This document shows, one piece after another, positions 33,923 through 44,186 of a DNA stretch of 64,000 nucleotides. Position numbers and translations under genes: made by a program. Under the pieces are notes generated by a model. The model did no database searches, was not told the origin of the DNA, and saw only the letters and a list, made by a program, of their open reading frames with translations. Within the stretch, counting starts at the first letter, position 1. Every line of letters starts with the position of its first letter. The stretch is from Clostridiaceae bacterium. GTDB taxonomy: Bacteria > Bacillota > Clostridia > Lachnospirales > Lachnospiraceae. The stretch covers positions 22,145-86,144 of the forward strand of contig QXXC01000015.1 in assembly GCA_009911305.1 (NCBI GenBank). Reading direction: 5' to 3'.

Positions 33923-35095
33923 TCAAACACGCTTTAGTCTCTCTAATGCTTCCATCAGGATATTCTTTGGGCACGCCAGGTTGATCCGCTCAAAGCCCTC
34001 CCCCTCCGGCCCGAAGATATACCCTTCATCCAGAAACAGATCGGCTTCTTCCATCCGCCGCTCCTGCTCCTCCTTCGTCCATCCGAACGCGCGCAGGTCG
34101 AGCCACTGCAGATACGTCCCCTCCAGGGGAAAGACACGGATCTGCGGGCAGCGCTCCCCGAGAAATGCCTTCAGCGCCCGATGATTTTCATAAATCACCT
34201 CCAGGACCTGTGAAAGCCATTCATCGCATCGGGTATAGGCAATCTCGCAGGCCTTATATCCCAGGGCATTCACCCGTCCCTCCTGCCCTGCGCAGGCCAT
34301 CCGCCGCTTTAAGGCGCGCATCCGCTCCGGATCGGGCACGATCGCAATGCTCGTCTCCAGACCCGCCAGGTTAAAGGTCTTGCTGGGCGAGATACAGGTC
34401 ATGGTATTTCTCTCCAGCTCCCCGGAAACCGCGGCAAAGGAGGTAAAGGTATGGCCCGGCATGATCAGATCGCAGTGGATCTCGTCGGAAATGATAAATA
34501 CACCGTGGCGCAGGCAGATCTCCCCCAGCCGCGTCAGCTCTTCGCGGCTCCAGACACGCCCGGTTGGGTTGTGCGGGCTGCAGAATAAAAGCACTTTATT
34601 CTCCTCCTGCGCCGCCAGCTCCTCCATTTTCTCATAATCTATGACGTACCGTCCGTCCTCCTCCCGCAGCGCGCAGCGGACCAGACGGCGGCCCGTCCGC
34701 TCCACGGCCCTGTAGAACGGAGGATAGACCGGAGGCATGACGATCACGCCCTCTCCCTCCTCTGCAAATGCCGTCACACCGTGAAACAGCGCATTGACCA
34801 CGCCCGGTGTTGTGATGAGCCATTCCGGGCGGACCTCGCGGCCATAGCGGCGCTTCGTCCAGCTCCCCACAGCCTCATAAAATGCAGGGCCCGCGGTCTG
34901 GTAGCCCAGCACTGCCGTCTGCAGATACTCTGTCAGTCCCTCCCGGATCTCGGGAGGATTGGCAAATTCCATATCGGCTATGGAAAACGGGACGATCCCC
35001 TCCCGTACGTCCGGCTTTTTCTCCTTCATGATCTTCCATTTCAGCGCTTCATCCATGTCGCGCCGCGGCGCTGTCGTAAAATCATACACGCTCAT
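33923..35095 (-). CDS. MalY/PatB family PLP-dependent aminotransferase or C-S lyase
   Basis: A 390-residue fold type I PLP enzyme. PLP Lys239 is in SPSKTFNLAGL; other motifs are CSPHNPTGRVW, ISDEIHCDLIMPGH and SIADMEFANPPEI at the N-terminus, characteristic of the MalY/PatB group. Members cleave cystathionine or cysteine conjugates or act as aminotransferases; the substrate cannot be decided here. The stop TGA lies inside a GCGTGTTTGA sequence that resembles the end of the local inverted-repeat element. PolC starts upstream on the same strand. Confidence 0.9.
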   Translation of the reverse strand: MSVYDFTTAPRRDMDEALKWKIMKEKKPDVREGIVPFSIADMEFANPPEIREGLTEYLQTAVLGYQTAGPAFYEAVGSWTKRRYGREVRPEWLITTPGVVNALFHGVTAFAEEGEGVIVMPPVYPPFYRAVERTGRRLVRCALREEDGRYVIDYEKMEELAAQEENKVLLFCSPHNPTGRVWSREELTRLGEICLRHGVFIISDEIHCDLIMPGHTFTSFAAVSGELERNTMTCISPSKTFNLAGLETSIAIVPDPERMRALKRRMACAGQEGRVNALGYKACEIAYTRCDEWLSQVLEVIYENHRALKAFLGERCPQIRVFPLEGTYLQWLDLRAFGWTKEEQERRMEEADLFLDEGYIFGPEGEGFERINLACPKNILMEALERLKRV

Positions 35096-35128
35096 TTCAT
35101 GTCCCTCCTGTTAAACAACATTTTAAAT

Positions 35129-38100
35129 TTATCCCATCATATCAAACAGCGAAAGCTGGTTGCTCTCCGGAAGCCCTGAAAGCAGTCCCAGATCCGCCAT
35201 CAAATCGCATACCGTTTTCGTTACCCTGGTCCGGTTGATAAAATCCTCCTTTGACAGGAACGGGCCTTCCTCCGCGGCGAATACCACGGCATCCGCCGCT
35301 TTCTCCCCCAGGCCGTCGATGCTGCTGAGAGACGGCATCAGCTTCCCGTCCATGATCTGGAAATTCCTGGACTGCGCTTTGTAGATATCAATCGGAATAA
35401 ATTCAAAGCCTCTGGCATACATTTCCTGCACAATGCGCATATCCCGCAGGACATCCTGCTCTTTTTTCGACAGGGAATCCAGGCGGTTCTTGTAATCTGC
35501 CAGATGGTACTCCAGGCGCTCCCGCCCCTGGCACATCAGCGCATAGGAAAAGCCGTTGGCGCGGATACTGAAATATGCGGCATAGTAGGCCAGCGGGTAA
35601 AATACCTTGCAGTAGGCTACGCGCCAGGCCATCATCACATACGCGGCGGCATGGGCCTTGGGGAACATATATTTGATCTTCTGGCAGGAATCGATATACC
35701 ACTGCGGCACGCCATGGCCCTTCATTTCCTCGATCCAGTCCGGCTTTAAGCCCTTGCCCTTGCGGACGCTCTCCATGATCGTAAAGGATAAACCCTCCTC
35801 CAGGCCCATGTGAATCAGATACACCATAATATCATCGCGGCAGCAGATCGCGGTCTGGATCGTCGCCTGGCCGCTCAAAATCAGGTCCTTTGCATTTCCC
35901 AGCCACACATCTGTCCCGTGGGCCAGGCCCGCAATCCGGACCAGATCCGACAGGTATTTCGGCTGAGCGTCGATCAGCATCTGCATGGCAAAATCCGTGC
36001 CGAATTCCGGGATGCCGAGCGCTCCCAGCTTACAGCCGCCGATATCCTCCGGTGTGATCCCCAGGGCCGTCGTATTCTGAAACAGGCTCATCACCTCCTT
36101 GGAATCCAGCGGAAACTCCTTGGGATCCTGCCCGGTCAGATCCTGCAGCATGCGGATCATGGTCGGATCATCGTGCCCCAGAATATCGAGCTTTAAGAGG
36201 TTGTGGTCAATGGAGTGATAATCAAAATGCGTCGTAATGGTGCGGGACGACATATCATCCGCCGGGTGCTGCACCGGCGTAAAGGAATAGATCTCTTCTC
36301 CCAGAGGAAGCACGATGATCCCCCCCGGGTGCTGTCCCGTTGTCCTTCTGACTCCCACACAGCCGGCCAGGATGCGCTCGATCTCGCACCGCCGTTTGTG
36401 GATGCCCTTGTCCTCGTAGTAATGCGCCACATAGCCGTAAGCTGTTTTATCCGCCAGGGTGCCGATCGTCCCGGCCCGGAAGGTCTGGCCTTTCCCGAAA
36501 ATCACCTCTGTGTAGCTGTGCGCCCGGCTCTGGTATTCCCCTGAGAAATTCAGGTCAATATCCGGCTCCTTGTCTCCCTTGAAGCCCAGAAACGTTTCAA
36601 ACGGGATATCAAAGCCGTCCTTTTTAAGGGGGCTGCCGCACACCGGGCAGAGCCGGTCCGGCATATCGCAGCCCGCCATGCCGGAAAACTGACGCACCTC
36701 CTCGGAGTCAAAGTCATAGAAGTGGCAGTCCGGGCAGTAATAGTGGGGGCTTAAAGGGTTTACCTCCGTAATACCCGACATGGTGGCGGCCAGAGACGAG
36801 CCCACGGAGCCCCTGGAGCCCACCAGATAGCCGTCCTCATTTGACTTCCACACCAGCTTCTGGGCGATGATATACATCACCGCAAAGCCGTTGGAGATGA
36901 TGGAATTCAGCTCGCGCTCCAGACGGTCCACCACAATCTTCGGGAGCTCCTCCCCGTACATCTCATGCGCCCGGTTATAGCAGATGGTCCGCAGCGTCTC
37001 ATCCGAATTCGGGATCACCGGCGGGCATTTATCCGGCCGCACCGGGGAGATCGGCTCGCACATGGCTGCAATCTTCCTTGTATTCGTGATCACAACCTCC
37101 TCTGCCTTATCGCTCCCCAGGTACTCAAACTCGCGCAGCATCTCCTCCGTGGTGCGAAGGTATAAGGGCGCCTGGTTGTCCGCATCCTTAAAGCCCTTGC
37201 TGGACATGATGATGCGCCGGTACACCTCGTCCGCCGGATCCAGGAAATGAACGTCGCAGGTGGCGCAGACCGGCTTATTATACTGCTCGCCGAGACGGAT
37301 CACTTTGCGGTTTAAATCCATCAGCTCCTCCATGCTGCTTACCTGGCTTTTCTCATCCCGCAGCATAAATGCATTGTTCCCCAGGGGCTGAATCTCCAGA
37401 TAATCATAAAAGTTTACAATATCATGCAGCTCCTCCTCCGGCACGCCGCGCAGAACCGCCTGAAAGAGCTCGCCTGCCTCGCACGCAGAACCCAGAATCA
37501 GCCCCTCCCGGTACTCGGCAAGAAGGCTCCTGGGAATTCTCGGCCGTTTGGCATAGTAGGTCAGGTTTGACTCGGAGACGAGGCGGTATAAGTTAATCCG
37601 TCCCGTATCGTTCTTGGCCAGGATAATAATGTGATACGTCGGCATCTTGCGGATCATATCCACTGTCATTTTGCTCTGCGCATTCAGGGCTGTTACATCC
37701 CCGATCCCCCGGGCCTTCAGCATTGCGATAAAACGGACAAAGATCTCTGCTGTCGCGCCTGCGTCGTCCACCGCCCGGTGGTGGTTTTGCAGTGAAATAC
37801 GCAGCTCCTTTGCCACGGTGTCCAGCTTAAACCGGTTTAGGTTCGGAAGCAGAAGCCTGGCAAGGCTCACCGTATCGAGAACGGTGGGATGAAACGCCAG
37901 GCCCTGGCGCGCTGCCTGCTCTTTGATAAAGCTGATATCAAAAGACGCGTTGTGGGCCACCATCACCGCGTCCTGGCAGAACGCCAGAAACTGCGGCAGC
38001 ACCGTCTCAATATCCGGCGCGTCCAGAACCATGCTGTCATTAATGCCCGTCAGCTCCTCAATCTCATAGGGAATCGGCTCTCTGGGATTGACAAACGAGC

Positions 38101-39808
38101 TGAAGCGGTCTGTAATCCGGCCGCCCTCCACCCGCACCGCGCCGATCTCAATAATCTGATTCTTCAGAGGGCTGAAGCCCGTTGTCTCAATATCAAATAC
38201 CACGCACACCGCGTCCAGGGACTGGCCCTGGCCATGACTGACCAGATCCTTCATATCATCCACCAGGTACCCCTCCACACCGTAGAGCACCTTAAAATCC
38301 CCGTCTTTATCCACCGCATGGCCGGCGTCCGGAAATGCCTGGACACAGCCGTGATCCGTCACTGCAATCGCATCCATGCCCCACTCCCTGGCGCGCTTTA
38401 TGATATCCTTCACCTCCGACACGCCGTCCATATCGCTCATCTTCGTGTGGCAGTGGAGCTCCACCCGCTTGACCGGGCTGTTGTCCATGCGCCTGTCTGT
38501 AAAATCCTCACACTTTTTGATACCCGAAACCGATCCGATCGTCAGCTCCCCGTCAAACCGGTCAAGATTGGCCACGCCCTTGATGCGCACGAAACGGCCC
38601 GTCTTTACCGCCTCCTTTAAGTCCTCCAGCGCGCCCTCCCTGGCGAACATCTTCACCGTAATCGTGTCCGTAAAATCACTGACATTGAACAGAAACAGCG
38701 TATTGCCGCTGCGCAGCTCCCTGCACTCGGAGGAGAGGATCCTGCCGCGGATCACCACTGTCCCGATCTCCCCCTCCAGCTTATCCAGCTCCACTGCCTC
38801 TCCGTCAAAATCACGGCCGTACAGCACGTCCGGGTGATCCGCCTTCTTATACTGCCCGAAACGGCCGTACTCTCTTCGACCGCCCTTTGCGCCCGGCGCG
38901 GAGGGATTGGAACCAGAGTCGTTTGAACGATTCTTTGTAGTAAATGAACGATTAGTTTCATTCGAGCGGTTGGTTTTTACTTTTTCTGCCGTATCTTTTG
39001 AAGTATTTTTTGCAGTTTTTTCATTTAATGATGAGTTTATTTCACCCGAACCGGACATAACATCATATCCGGCCGCCGCCGCATATGCGCCCTCTGCATC
39101 TGCCGCTCCCGCCTTCCCGGATGTGGACGCAGCCCCGGAGGCCTCAGGCAAAGCCCAGACATCCTCTCCCCCGGCCGCCTCAGCCTGTCCTCTCCCGCTG
39201 TTTCCTCCACTCCTCTGCCCGGATCCCATTCCCTGTACCGCTGCGGCTGCGGGCAGAAGGGCGCGGACCGCTTCACGCTCCATGTCTTCTGCCCGCGTCC
39301 TGCGCTCCACCGGACGGTAAGCCATCTCGACACTCAGGGGCACGCTGCAGCGCTCTGTAAAAATTTTCTCCAGAATCCGCTTCAGCTCCGGGGCCTTATC
39401 CCTGGCGAGCGCCGTGTCCTCAAGCGTAAGCTCCAGAAGCCCTGCTTCCCTGAAGACAAAGACACCCTTGCGGAACATGTTGTAAAGAAGGATGCTGTAG
39501 CCCCTAAGCTCCAGCAGAATACTGTCCCGGTAGACTTCCAGAAGCTTCTCTGCTGTATACTGGCTGGAGAGATGGTATTTCTCCTGAATGCGTATCGTCA
39601 CACGCTTTCCCGGAAAAAGCTGATCCCGGATTCCCTCCTCCAGCTTGTAGATATTTTGCTTATGTATCAGCCGCGGGCTGTCAATATAGATGCGGATCAC
39701 ACTCCGGTCCCTGGTGGCAGAGACACGCTCTACCTTTACCATCTCCAAAAGCCCTCTTACATTTTCCGCGATATGTAAATCAGGAAATACCTCCAGAAAT
39801 GTCTTCAT
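35129..39808 (-). CDS. polC: DNA polymerase III subunit alpha, PolC type
   Basis: PolC is the main replicative polymerase with built-in 3'-5' proofreading in low-GC Gram-positives. The order is: N-terminal domain (1-180), OB fold (about 340-430, GTVVIRGRILSSECRELRSG), PHP domain from 448 (VELHCHTKMSDMDGVSEV), DEDD exonuclease inserted in the PHP domain (VVFDIETTGFSPLKN, DIETTG at 539-544), then the polymerase core (DIDLNFSGEYQSRAH) and helix-hairpin-helix. At 1559 residues it is about 120 longer than the Bacillus enzyme. The excess is a low-complexity insert at 185-315, Ala/Gly-rich and then Asn/Ser/Thr/Lys-rich, whose DNA (38911-39046) is conspicuously AT-rich. Confidence 0.97.
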   Translation of the reverse strand: MKTFLEVFPDLHIAENVRGLLEMVKVERVSATRDRSVIRIYIDSPRLIHKQNIYKLEEGIRDQLFPGKRVTIRIQEKYHLSSQYTAEKLLEVYRDSILLELRGYSILLYNMFRKGVFVFREAGLLELTLEDTALARDKAPELKRILEKIFTERCSVPLSVEMAYRPVERRTRAEDMEREAVRALLPAAAAVQGMGSGQRSGGNSGRGQAEAAGGEDVWALPEASGAASTSGKAGAADAEGAYAAAAGYDVMSGSGEINSSLNEKTAKNTSKDTAEKVKTNRSNETNRSFTTKNRSNDSGSNPSAPGAKGGRREYGRFGQYKKADHPDVLYGRDFDGEAVELDKLEGEIGTVVIRGRILSSECRELRSGNTLFLFNVSDFTDTITVKMFAREGALEDLKEAVKTGRFVRIKGVANLDRFDGELTIGSVSGIKKCEDFTDRRMDNSPVKRVELHCHTKMSDMDGVSEVKDIIKRAREWGMDAIAVTDHGCVQAFPDAGHAVDKDGDFKVLYGVEGYLVDDMKDLVSHGQGQSLDAVCVVFDIETTGFSPLKNQIIEIGAVRVEGGRITDRFSSFVNPREPIPYEIEELTGINDSMVLDAPDIETVLPQFLAFCQDAVMVAHNASFDISFIKEQAARQGLAFHPTVLDTVSLARLLLPNLNRFKLDTVAKELRISLQNHHRAVDDAGATAEIFVRFIAMLKARGIGDVTALNAQSKMTVDMIRKMPTYHIIILAKNDTGRINLYRLVSESNLTYYAKRPRIPRSLLAEYREGLILGSACEAGELFQAVLRGVPEEELHDIVNFYDYLEIQPLGNNAFMLRDEKSQVSSMEELMDLNRKVIRLGEQYNKPVCATCDVHFLDPADEVYRRIIMSSKGFKDADNQAPLYLRTTEEMLREFEYLGSDKAEEVVITNTRKIAAMCEPISPVRPDKCPPVIPNSDETLRTICYNRAHEMYGEELPKIVVDRLERELNSIISNGFAVMYIIAQKLVWKSNEDGYLVGSRGSVGSSLAATMSGITEVNPLSPHYYCPDCHFYDFDSEEVRQFSGMAGCDMPDRLCPVCGSPLKKDGFDIPFETFLGFKGDKEPDIDLNFSGEYQSRAHSYTEVIFGKGQTFRAGTIGTLADKTAYGYVAHYYEDKGIHKRRCEIERILAGCVGVRRTTGQHPGGIIVLPLGEEIYSFTPVQHPADDMSSRTITTHFDYHSIDHNLLKLDILGHDDPTMIRMLQDLTGQDPKEFPLDSKEVMSLFQNTTALGITPEDIGGCKLGALGIPEFGTDFAMQMLIDAQPKYLSDLVRIAGLAHGTDVWLGNAKDLILSGQATIQTAICCRDDIMVYLIHMGLEEGLSFTIMESVRKGKGLKPDWIEEMKGHGVPQWYIDSCQKIKYMFPKAHAAAYVMMAWRVAYCKVFYPLAYYAAYFSIRANGFSYALMCQGRERLEYHLADYKNRLDSLSKKEQDVLRDMRIVQEMYARGFEFIPIDIYKAQSRNFQIMDGKLMPSLSSIDGLGEKAADAVVFAAEEGPFLSKEDFINRTRVTKTVCDLMADLGLLSGLPESNQLSLFDMMG

Positions 39809-39936
39809 TTCACTTCACTCCTTTTCCGGCCCGGCGAACCATCTGCCTCCAGACAAATTGGGAGGGGAGATTTCCTCCCCCCTCTCGCACGATCCTATAT
39901 GACTATATGATTCTGTAAAACAGCCGCCTGACAGCT

Positions 39937-41484
39937 TTACGCCACGTATTTCGCCGCCACATCCTTGACGCCGTCCGGATTGGCCTTCTTCCAGCCGTCA
40001 TAATCCATCCCGCTTGCGGCCACGGTCTTTCCGAGTTCTACAAGGAACTCCGGTATCTGCGTCTCAAGAATGGTTCCCAGCTCGCTTCCCATCGCTTCCC
40101 CGCCCTGGGTATCGCAGCCTCCCACATACAGCATAAATGCAGACTGGGGCTTTTTATCCACCATCTTCGCCGCGCCGCGGAAGCCGATCTGGCCGGTCTG
40201 GTGCGTTCCGCATGAGGACGGGCAGCCGGAAATGTGGATCTGGGGCAGGACGCCGTCCGGGAGCTCTGCGGCGCGTACAGCTTTTACGCAGGCAGCCAGG
40301 AGCGCCTGGGAATCCCTTGCGCCGATCTGGCAGATGCTCGCGCCGATGCAGCTTACAGACGTTTCAAACAGCGAGGCAGCGCTGTCCTCTGTGATCGCCA
40401 GAACCTTTTTCGCCTCATCTCCGGTAAGATTAATGATATAGGCAGTCTCATCCGGGGCCAGGCGCATTTCCACAGCCTCCATATCCTGAACCGCATCGCT
40501 TAAAGCGCAGAGATGTCCGGGCGCAGGCTGGCCTCCGATGGGATGCCAGATCACAGTGTAAAGGCCCGGCTGCTTCTGCCCCATGACACGCGGGCCGCTG
40601 ACAGCGCTCCCGTCGCCCGTCTTTCCGATCGACCCGGCGGATACATGAATCTTCAGATCTTCCCCGGCTTCAAAGACCTCCTTCAGCTTTTCCCCGTATG
40701 CCTCCTTATATGCTTCCGGGCTTCCCAGAATCTCCTGCATATACCGGGTGCGGGCCCGGCCGCGGTTTTCATAGTCCCCGTAGGCGGTGAATGTCAGCCA
40801 CATGGCCTTGATATAATAACAGATATCCTCCGGCAGGACTGCCTCCGCCACCTTCACGCCAAAGCGCGGGTTATTTCCCAGGCCGCCGGCGCTGTAGACG
40901 TCAAACTTCCCGTCCTCTCTCGCCACAAATCCGAGATCGCGGTAGGTCGCATGGGTCAGATTCTTCGGAGAATTGGAAAATCCCACCTTGAGCTTGCGGG
41001 GCATTTTTTTGGCCTTAATAAAATTCATCAGATAAGCCCCTGCCGCCTCGGCCCACGGGAGAACATCAAAATATTCGTCCTGCTCAACGCCGGATAAGGG
41101 CGAACACATCACATTTCTCGGATAATCGCCGCCGCCGCCCATGGTCACAATCCCCGCGTCCAGAGCCTGCTCCATGATCCCGCAGACCGCTTCCGGTCCC
41201 AGATCATGGAACTGGATCGTCTGGCATGTCGTAAAATGCGCCTTTGAAACCTTATATCCGCGAATCGAGTCTGCCATAAAGCGAAGCTTTTCCTTTGTCA
41301 CCCGGCCGGCTGTCATGCGCAGGCGCAGCATACTCGCCTTCCCCCCCTTTTGCGCATAACTTCCATAGAAACCGGAAAAGCCCTTATAAGCCCCCTTATC
41401 GAGCTCGCCGGCATAAAACGCCTCTGTCTTTTCTTTAAATTCCGGAAGATCCCTCTTCCAGCTCTGCGGATCGATCGTCTGCAT
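39937..41484 (-). CDS. Nitrite/sulfite reductase-like siroheme [4Fe-4S] protein
   Basis: A 515-residue protein of the ferredoxin-type nitrite/sulfite reductase family. The siroheme-4Fe4S cysteines are Cys379, Cys385 (CIGASIC), Cys421 and Cys425 (CPSSC), spaced as in the family. The N-terminal half has the ferredoxin-like repeat (LRLRMTAGRVTKEKLRF, HFTTCQTIQFHDL). It should reduce sulfite or nitrite by six electrons in the cytosol; which one cannot be told. The start at 41484 follows AAAGGAGGT at a good distance. There are no sulfate-assimilation neighbours; it follows the adenine deaminase gene on the same strand. Confidence 0.9.
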   Translation of the reverse strand: MQTIDPQSWKRDLPEFKEKTEAFYAGELDKGAYKGFSGFYGSYAQKGGKASMLRLRMTAGRVTKEKLRFMADSIRGYKVSKAHFTTCQTIQFHDLGPEAVCGIMEQALDAGIVTMGGGGDYPRNVMCSPLSGVEQDEYFDVLPWAEAAGAYLMNFIKAKKMPRKLKVGFSNSPKNLTHATYRDLGFVAREDGKFDVYSAGGLGNNPRFGVKVAEAVLPEDICYYIKAMWLTFTAYGDYENRGRARTRYMQEILGSPEAYKEAYGEKLKEVFEAGEDLKIHVSAGSIGKTGDGSAVSGPRVMGQKQPGLYTVIWHPIGGQPAPGHLCALSDAVQDMEAVEMRLAPDETAYIINLTGDEAKKVLAITEDSAASLFETSVSCIGASICQIGARDSQALLAACVKAVRAAELPDGVLPQIHISGCPSSCGTHQTGQIGFRGAAKMVDKKPQSAFMLYVGGCDTQGGEAMGSELGTILETQIPEFLVELGKTVAASGMDYDGWKKANPDGVKDVAAKYVA

Positions 41485-41562
41485 CCGAAATACCTCCTTT
41501 GACCGTTTCATTTATTTACTTTATCGGATTCACCGCCTGCTTTAAGCGTCCCCCTGAAAGCA

Positions 41563-41589
41563 TTTTTCAAACACGCCAAACACGCTCTA
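41563..41589. repeat. Repeat ends covering the adenine deaminase stop codon
   Basis: TTTTTCAAACACG followed closely by ACACGCTCTA matches, in duplicate, the right end of the 51549-51708 element (TTTTTCAAACACGCTCTA). The stop codon of the deaminase (41587-41589) is the terminal CTA on this strand. Confidence 0.5.
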
Positions 41590-43353
41590 CAAAAACACCG
41601 GCAAAATCCTCTGCTCTGCCACGGACACCAGCCCCAAATCCGACATCTTCACATCCGGGATCACCGGAAGCGCAAGCGCCACAATCCGCAGAAGCGGATT
41701 TTCCGGAGCCGTGATGCCCAGCGCCCGCTCCGTCTCCTTCATCCTGGCCGCCTCCTCTGTCAGCGTCTTTGCATCCAGCCTGGTCATCAGTCCGCCTACC
41801 TCCAGGCGCAGGGTGTGGAGCACAGCCCCGTCCTTCACAGCCGTCATGCCGCCGCCCTGCCGGATCAGCTCTCTGGCGGCAGCGAGCGCATCCTCCGGGT
41901 GATGGTACACGATCGTCAGGTTATGCGAGTCATGCGAAACGGTGGAGGCGACCGCGCCCTCCAGAAGCCCGAAATTTTTTACAATCCCAAGGGCCTTTGT
42001 GCCTTTGCCGTGCCGGTTTAACACCGCCACAAACGCCATGCCCTCCGAAAGCTCCAGGCAGCCGTCCCGGACGGGAAGCTCTGCCTGCTTAAGCCTTGTA
42101 AGGCTCGCGGTGAGGCTCTCATATTCCATGACATTTACCCGCGCGCGCCCTTCTGTAACGGGCGGCTTAAGGATGAAATCCTCCAGTGAGACGCCGGAAA
42201 GCTTCATGGAATTTCTCGTCTCCAGCTCATACGGCTTATCCTCAATGGGGACTGTCAGGCAGCCGTTTTCGGCTGTGAGCGTCCCGCCGTAAAAGACAGC
42301 GTCCATCCACAGGGTGCGGATATCCTTTGTGAGCGCCATATCCGCCGCATAGCCGGGCGCGATTGCTCCCAGGCGGGAAACCCCGATCTCACGCGCCGTG
42401 TTGATGGTGGCGCTCTTGATAGCCAGGACCGGATCCATGCCGCACTCGATCGCCCGGCGCACCACGGCGTTTAAATGGCCTGTGTGCAGCAGATCATCGC
42501 TTTCGCGGTCATCGCTGCACAGCGTCAGGGTATCAAAGAAACGGATATCCTTTATGCCGCTCCAGATCGCTTCCACATTTTTCGTGATCGAGCTCTCCCT
42601 GGCATCCACATACATGCCGGCGCGCAGCTTGCCCAGCGCCTCCTCCCCGGCCGTCGTCTCATGGCAGGTGTTCGGCCCGCCGCACAGATAGGCGGAGAGC
42701 TGCCTTCCGGACAGTCCCGGCGCGTGCCCCTGCAGATACAGGCCGCACTCGGACGCTGCCTCAATGATCTCCATCATCCGCGCGTCTGCGTTCATCACGC
42801 CGTAGAAATCCATGACCTCCGCAAGGCCCACCGCCCTCTCTAAGCCGGCCAGCTCACGGATCTCAGCGGCCGAAAAGCTGGCCCCTGCGTTTTCACATCC
42901 CGGCACGGCCGGAACACAGCTCGGGATGTCCACAAGCTGGCGCATGGGCAGATCCGACGCGCTGTCATGCATATACCGCACAGCCTCCACGCCGAATACA
43001 TTGGCCAGCTCATGCGGATCGTGGATGATGGTCGTGGTTCCGTGCGGAATAACGACCCTGGCGAAATTGCGCGGCGTCATCATGGAGCTTTCGATGTGCA
43101 TATGGGAATCAATCAGCCCCGGAATCAGGTAACGCCCCTGCCCGTCATAGATTTTGTCCGCTGCATACGGACCGTCCAGAGCGTCTGTCTCCACATGGGA
43201 GATAAATCCGTCCTTTACATAGACCACAGCCGGATATATTTCGCCTGTAAATACATTGACCACCTGGCAGTTTATCACGGCCAGATCCGCGTTTATCTCG
43301 CCCAGGGCGGCCTTTAGAAGCTCTCTCTTATTCCTTGGTTCAATCTTAATCAC
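41587..43353 (-). CDS. ade: Adenine deaminase
   Basis: Adenine deaminase converts adenine to hypoxanthine and ammonia for purine salvage. The 588-residue amidohydrolase has metal ligands in PGLIDSHMHIESSMMTP and HGTTTIIHDPHELANVFG, plus SHDSHNLTIVYHHPEDA and the C-terminal VIPDVKMSDLGLV, all family hallmarks, at normal length. The context is a run of nucleoside uptake and salvage genes on the same strand (TatD, BMP importer, DeoD). Confidence 0.96.
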   Translation of the reverse strand: MIKIEPRNKRELLKAALGEINADLAVINCQVVNVFTGEIYPAVVYVKDGFISHVETDALDGPYAADKIYDGQGRYLIPGLIDSHMHIESSMMTPRNFARVVIPHGTTTIIHDPHELANVFGVEAVRYMHDSASDLPMRQLVDIPSCVPAVPGCENAGASFSAAEIRELAGLERAVGLAEVMDFYGVMNADARMMEIIEAASECGLYLQGHAPGLSGRQLSAYLCGGPNTCHETTAGEEALGKLRAGMYVDARESSITKNVEAIWSGIKDIRFFDTLTLCSDDRESDDLLHTGHLNAVVRRAIECGMDPVLAIKSATINTAREIGVSRLGAIAPGYAADMALTKDIRTLWMDAVFYGGTLTAENGCLTVPIEDKPYELETRNSMKLSGVSLEDFILKPPVTEGRARVNVMEYESLTASLTRLKQAELPVRDGCLELSEGMAFVAVLNRHGKGTKALGIVKNFGLLEGAVASTVSHDSHNLTIVYHHPEDALAAARELIRQGGGMTAVKDGAVLHTLRLEVGGLMTRLDAKTLTEEAARMKETERALGITAPENPLLRIVALALPVIPDVKMSDLGLVSVAEQRILPVFL

Positions 43354-43412
43354 GTATTCCTCTCCTTATCTGCTGCGCAGCGCGTGTCTGAAGCATGCGT
43401 TCTGCTATCCGC

Positions 43413-44186
43413 TCATCCGCCCATCAGTCTTCTGTAATTATCCCCGACTGCCCGGATCAGCTCTTCCCTCTTCATGCCGCGCAGGCGGCAGATGTGATCA
43501 AGGACATACGTGACAAAGCACGGTTCATTGTCACGTCCCTGTACGGGCGCCGGGGTGAGCGAAGGCGCGTCGGTTTCCACCAGAATCCGGTTAAGCGGCG
43601 CTTCCCTCACGGCTTTCTGCGTCGATCGATCGTCCAGCTCAAAGGTAATATTCCCGGAAAAGGACAAATACATCCCCATATCCAGAAAATCGCCCATCGC
43701 CTCATAACCGCCGCTGTAGCAGTGCATGATTCCCGGTGTTTTCAGATAGGTCCTCATATATGCCCTTGTGTCCTCTGTCGCCAGGCGCATGTGGATGATC
43801 ACCGGCTTGCCAATCTCCGCCGCCAGACACATCTGGCGGATAAACGCCTCCCTCTGGAGCTCTTTGGGAACCGTCGTCTCATACGGGAAATAGTCCATCC
43901 CGATCTCTCCCACTGCCTTTACCTGCGGCTCCTTCACCAGACTCTCGAGCCGGCTCCAGTCCGTTTTTGTTACCTTTAAAATGTCGTTGGGATAAAAACC
44001 GCATGCGACGTCAAACATCGGATCGCGCGCGGCAATCTCAATGGCCCGTTCGGCCTCCTCCACCCCGGTGCAGACAATCATGATCCGCTCCAGACCGGCC
44101 TTCTCAGCCCGTTCCATGACCTCGTCCCACCTGGGAAACAGGACCTTTCCGCAGACATGCGCATGGCTGTCAATGATCCCCTGCAA
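43413..44186 (-). CDS. TatD family metal-dependent hydrolase
   Basis: A 257-residue TIM-barrel hydrolase of the TatD group. Metal-site motifs are IDSHAHV, VGEIGMDYFPYE, VIIHMRLATEDT, HCYSGGYE and LVETDAPSLTP. Family members have Mg-dependent 3'-5' DNase activity, though many may act on other phosphoesters or nucleosides. It lies between ade and the BMP transporter genes, so a role in nucleotide breakdown fits. Size is normal. Confidence 0.92.
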   Translation of the reverse strand: MQGIIDSHAHVCGKVLFPRWDEVMERAEKAGLERIMIVCTGVEEAERAIEIAARDPMFDVACGFYPNDILKVTKTDWSRLESLVKEPQVKAVGEIGMDYFPYETTVPKELQREAFIRQMCLAAEIGKPVIIHMRLATEDTRAYMRTYLKTPGIMHCYSGGYEAMGDFLDMGMYLSFSGNITFELDDRSTQKAVREAPLNRILVETDAPSLTPAPVQGRDNEPCFVTYVLDHICRLRGMKREELIRAVGDNYRRLMGG

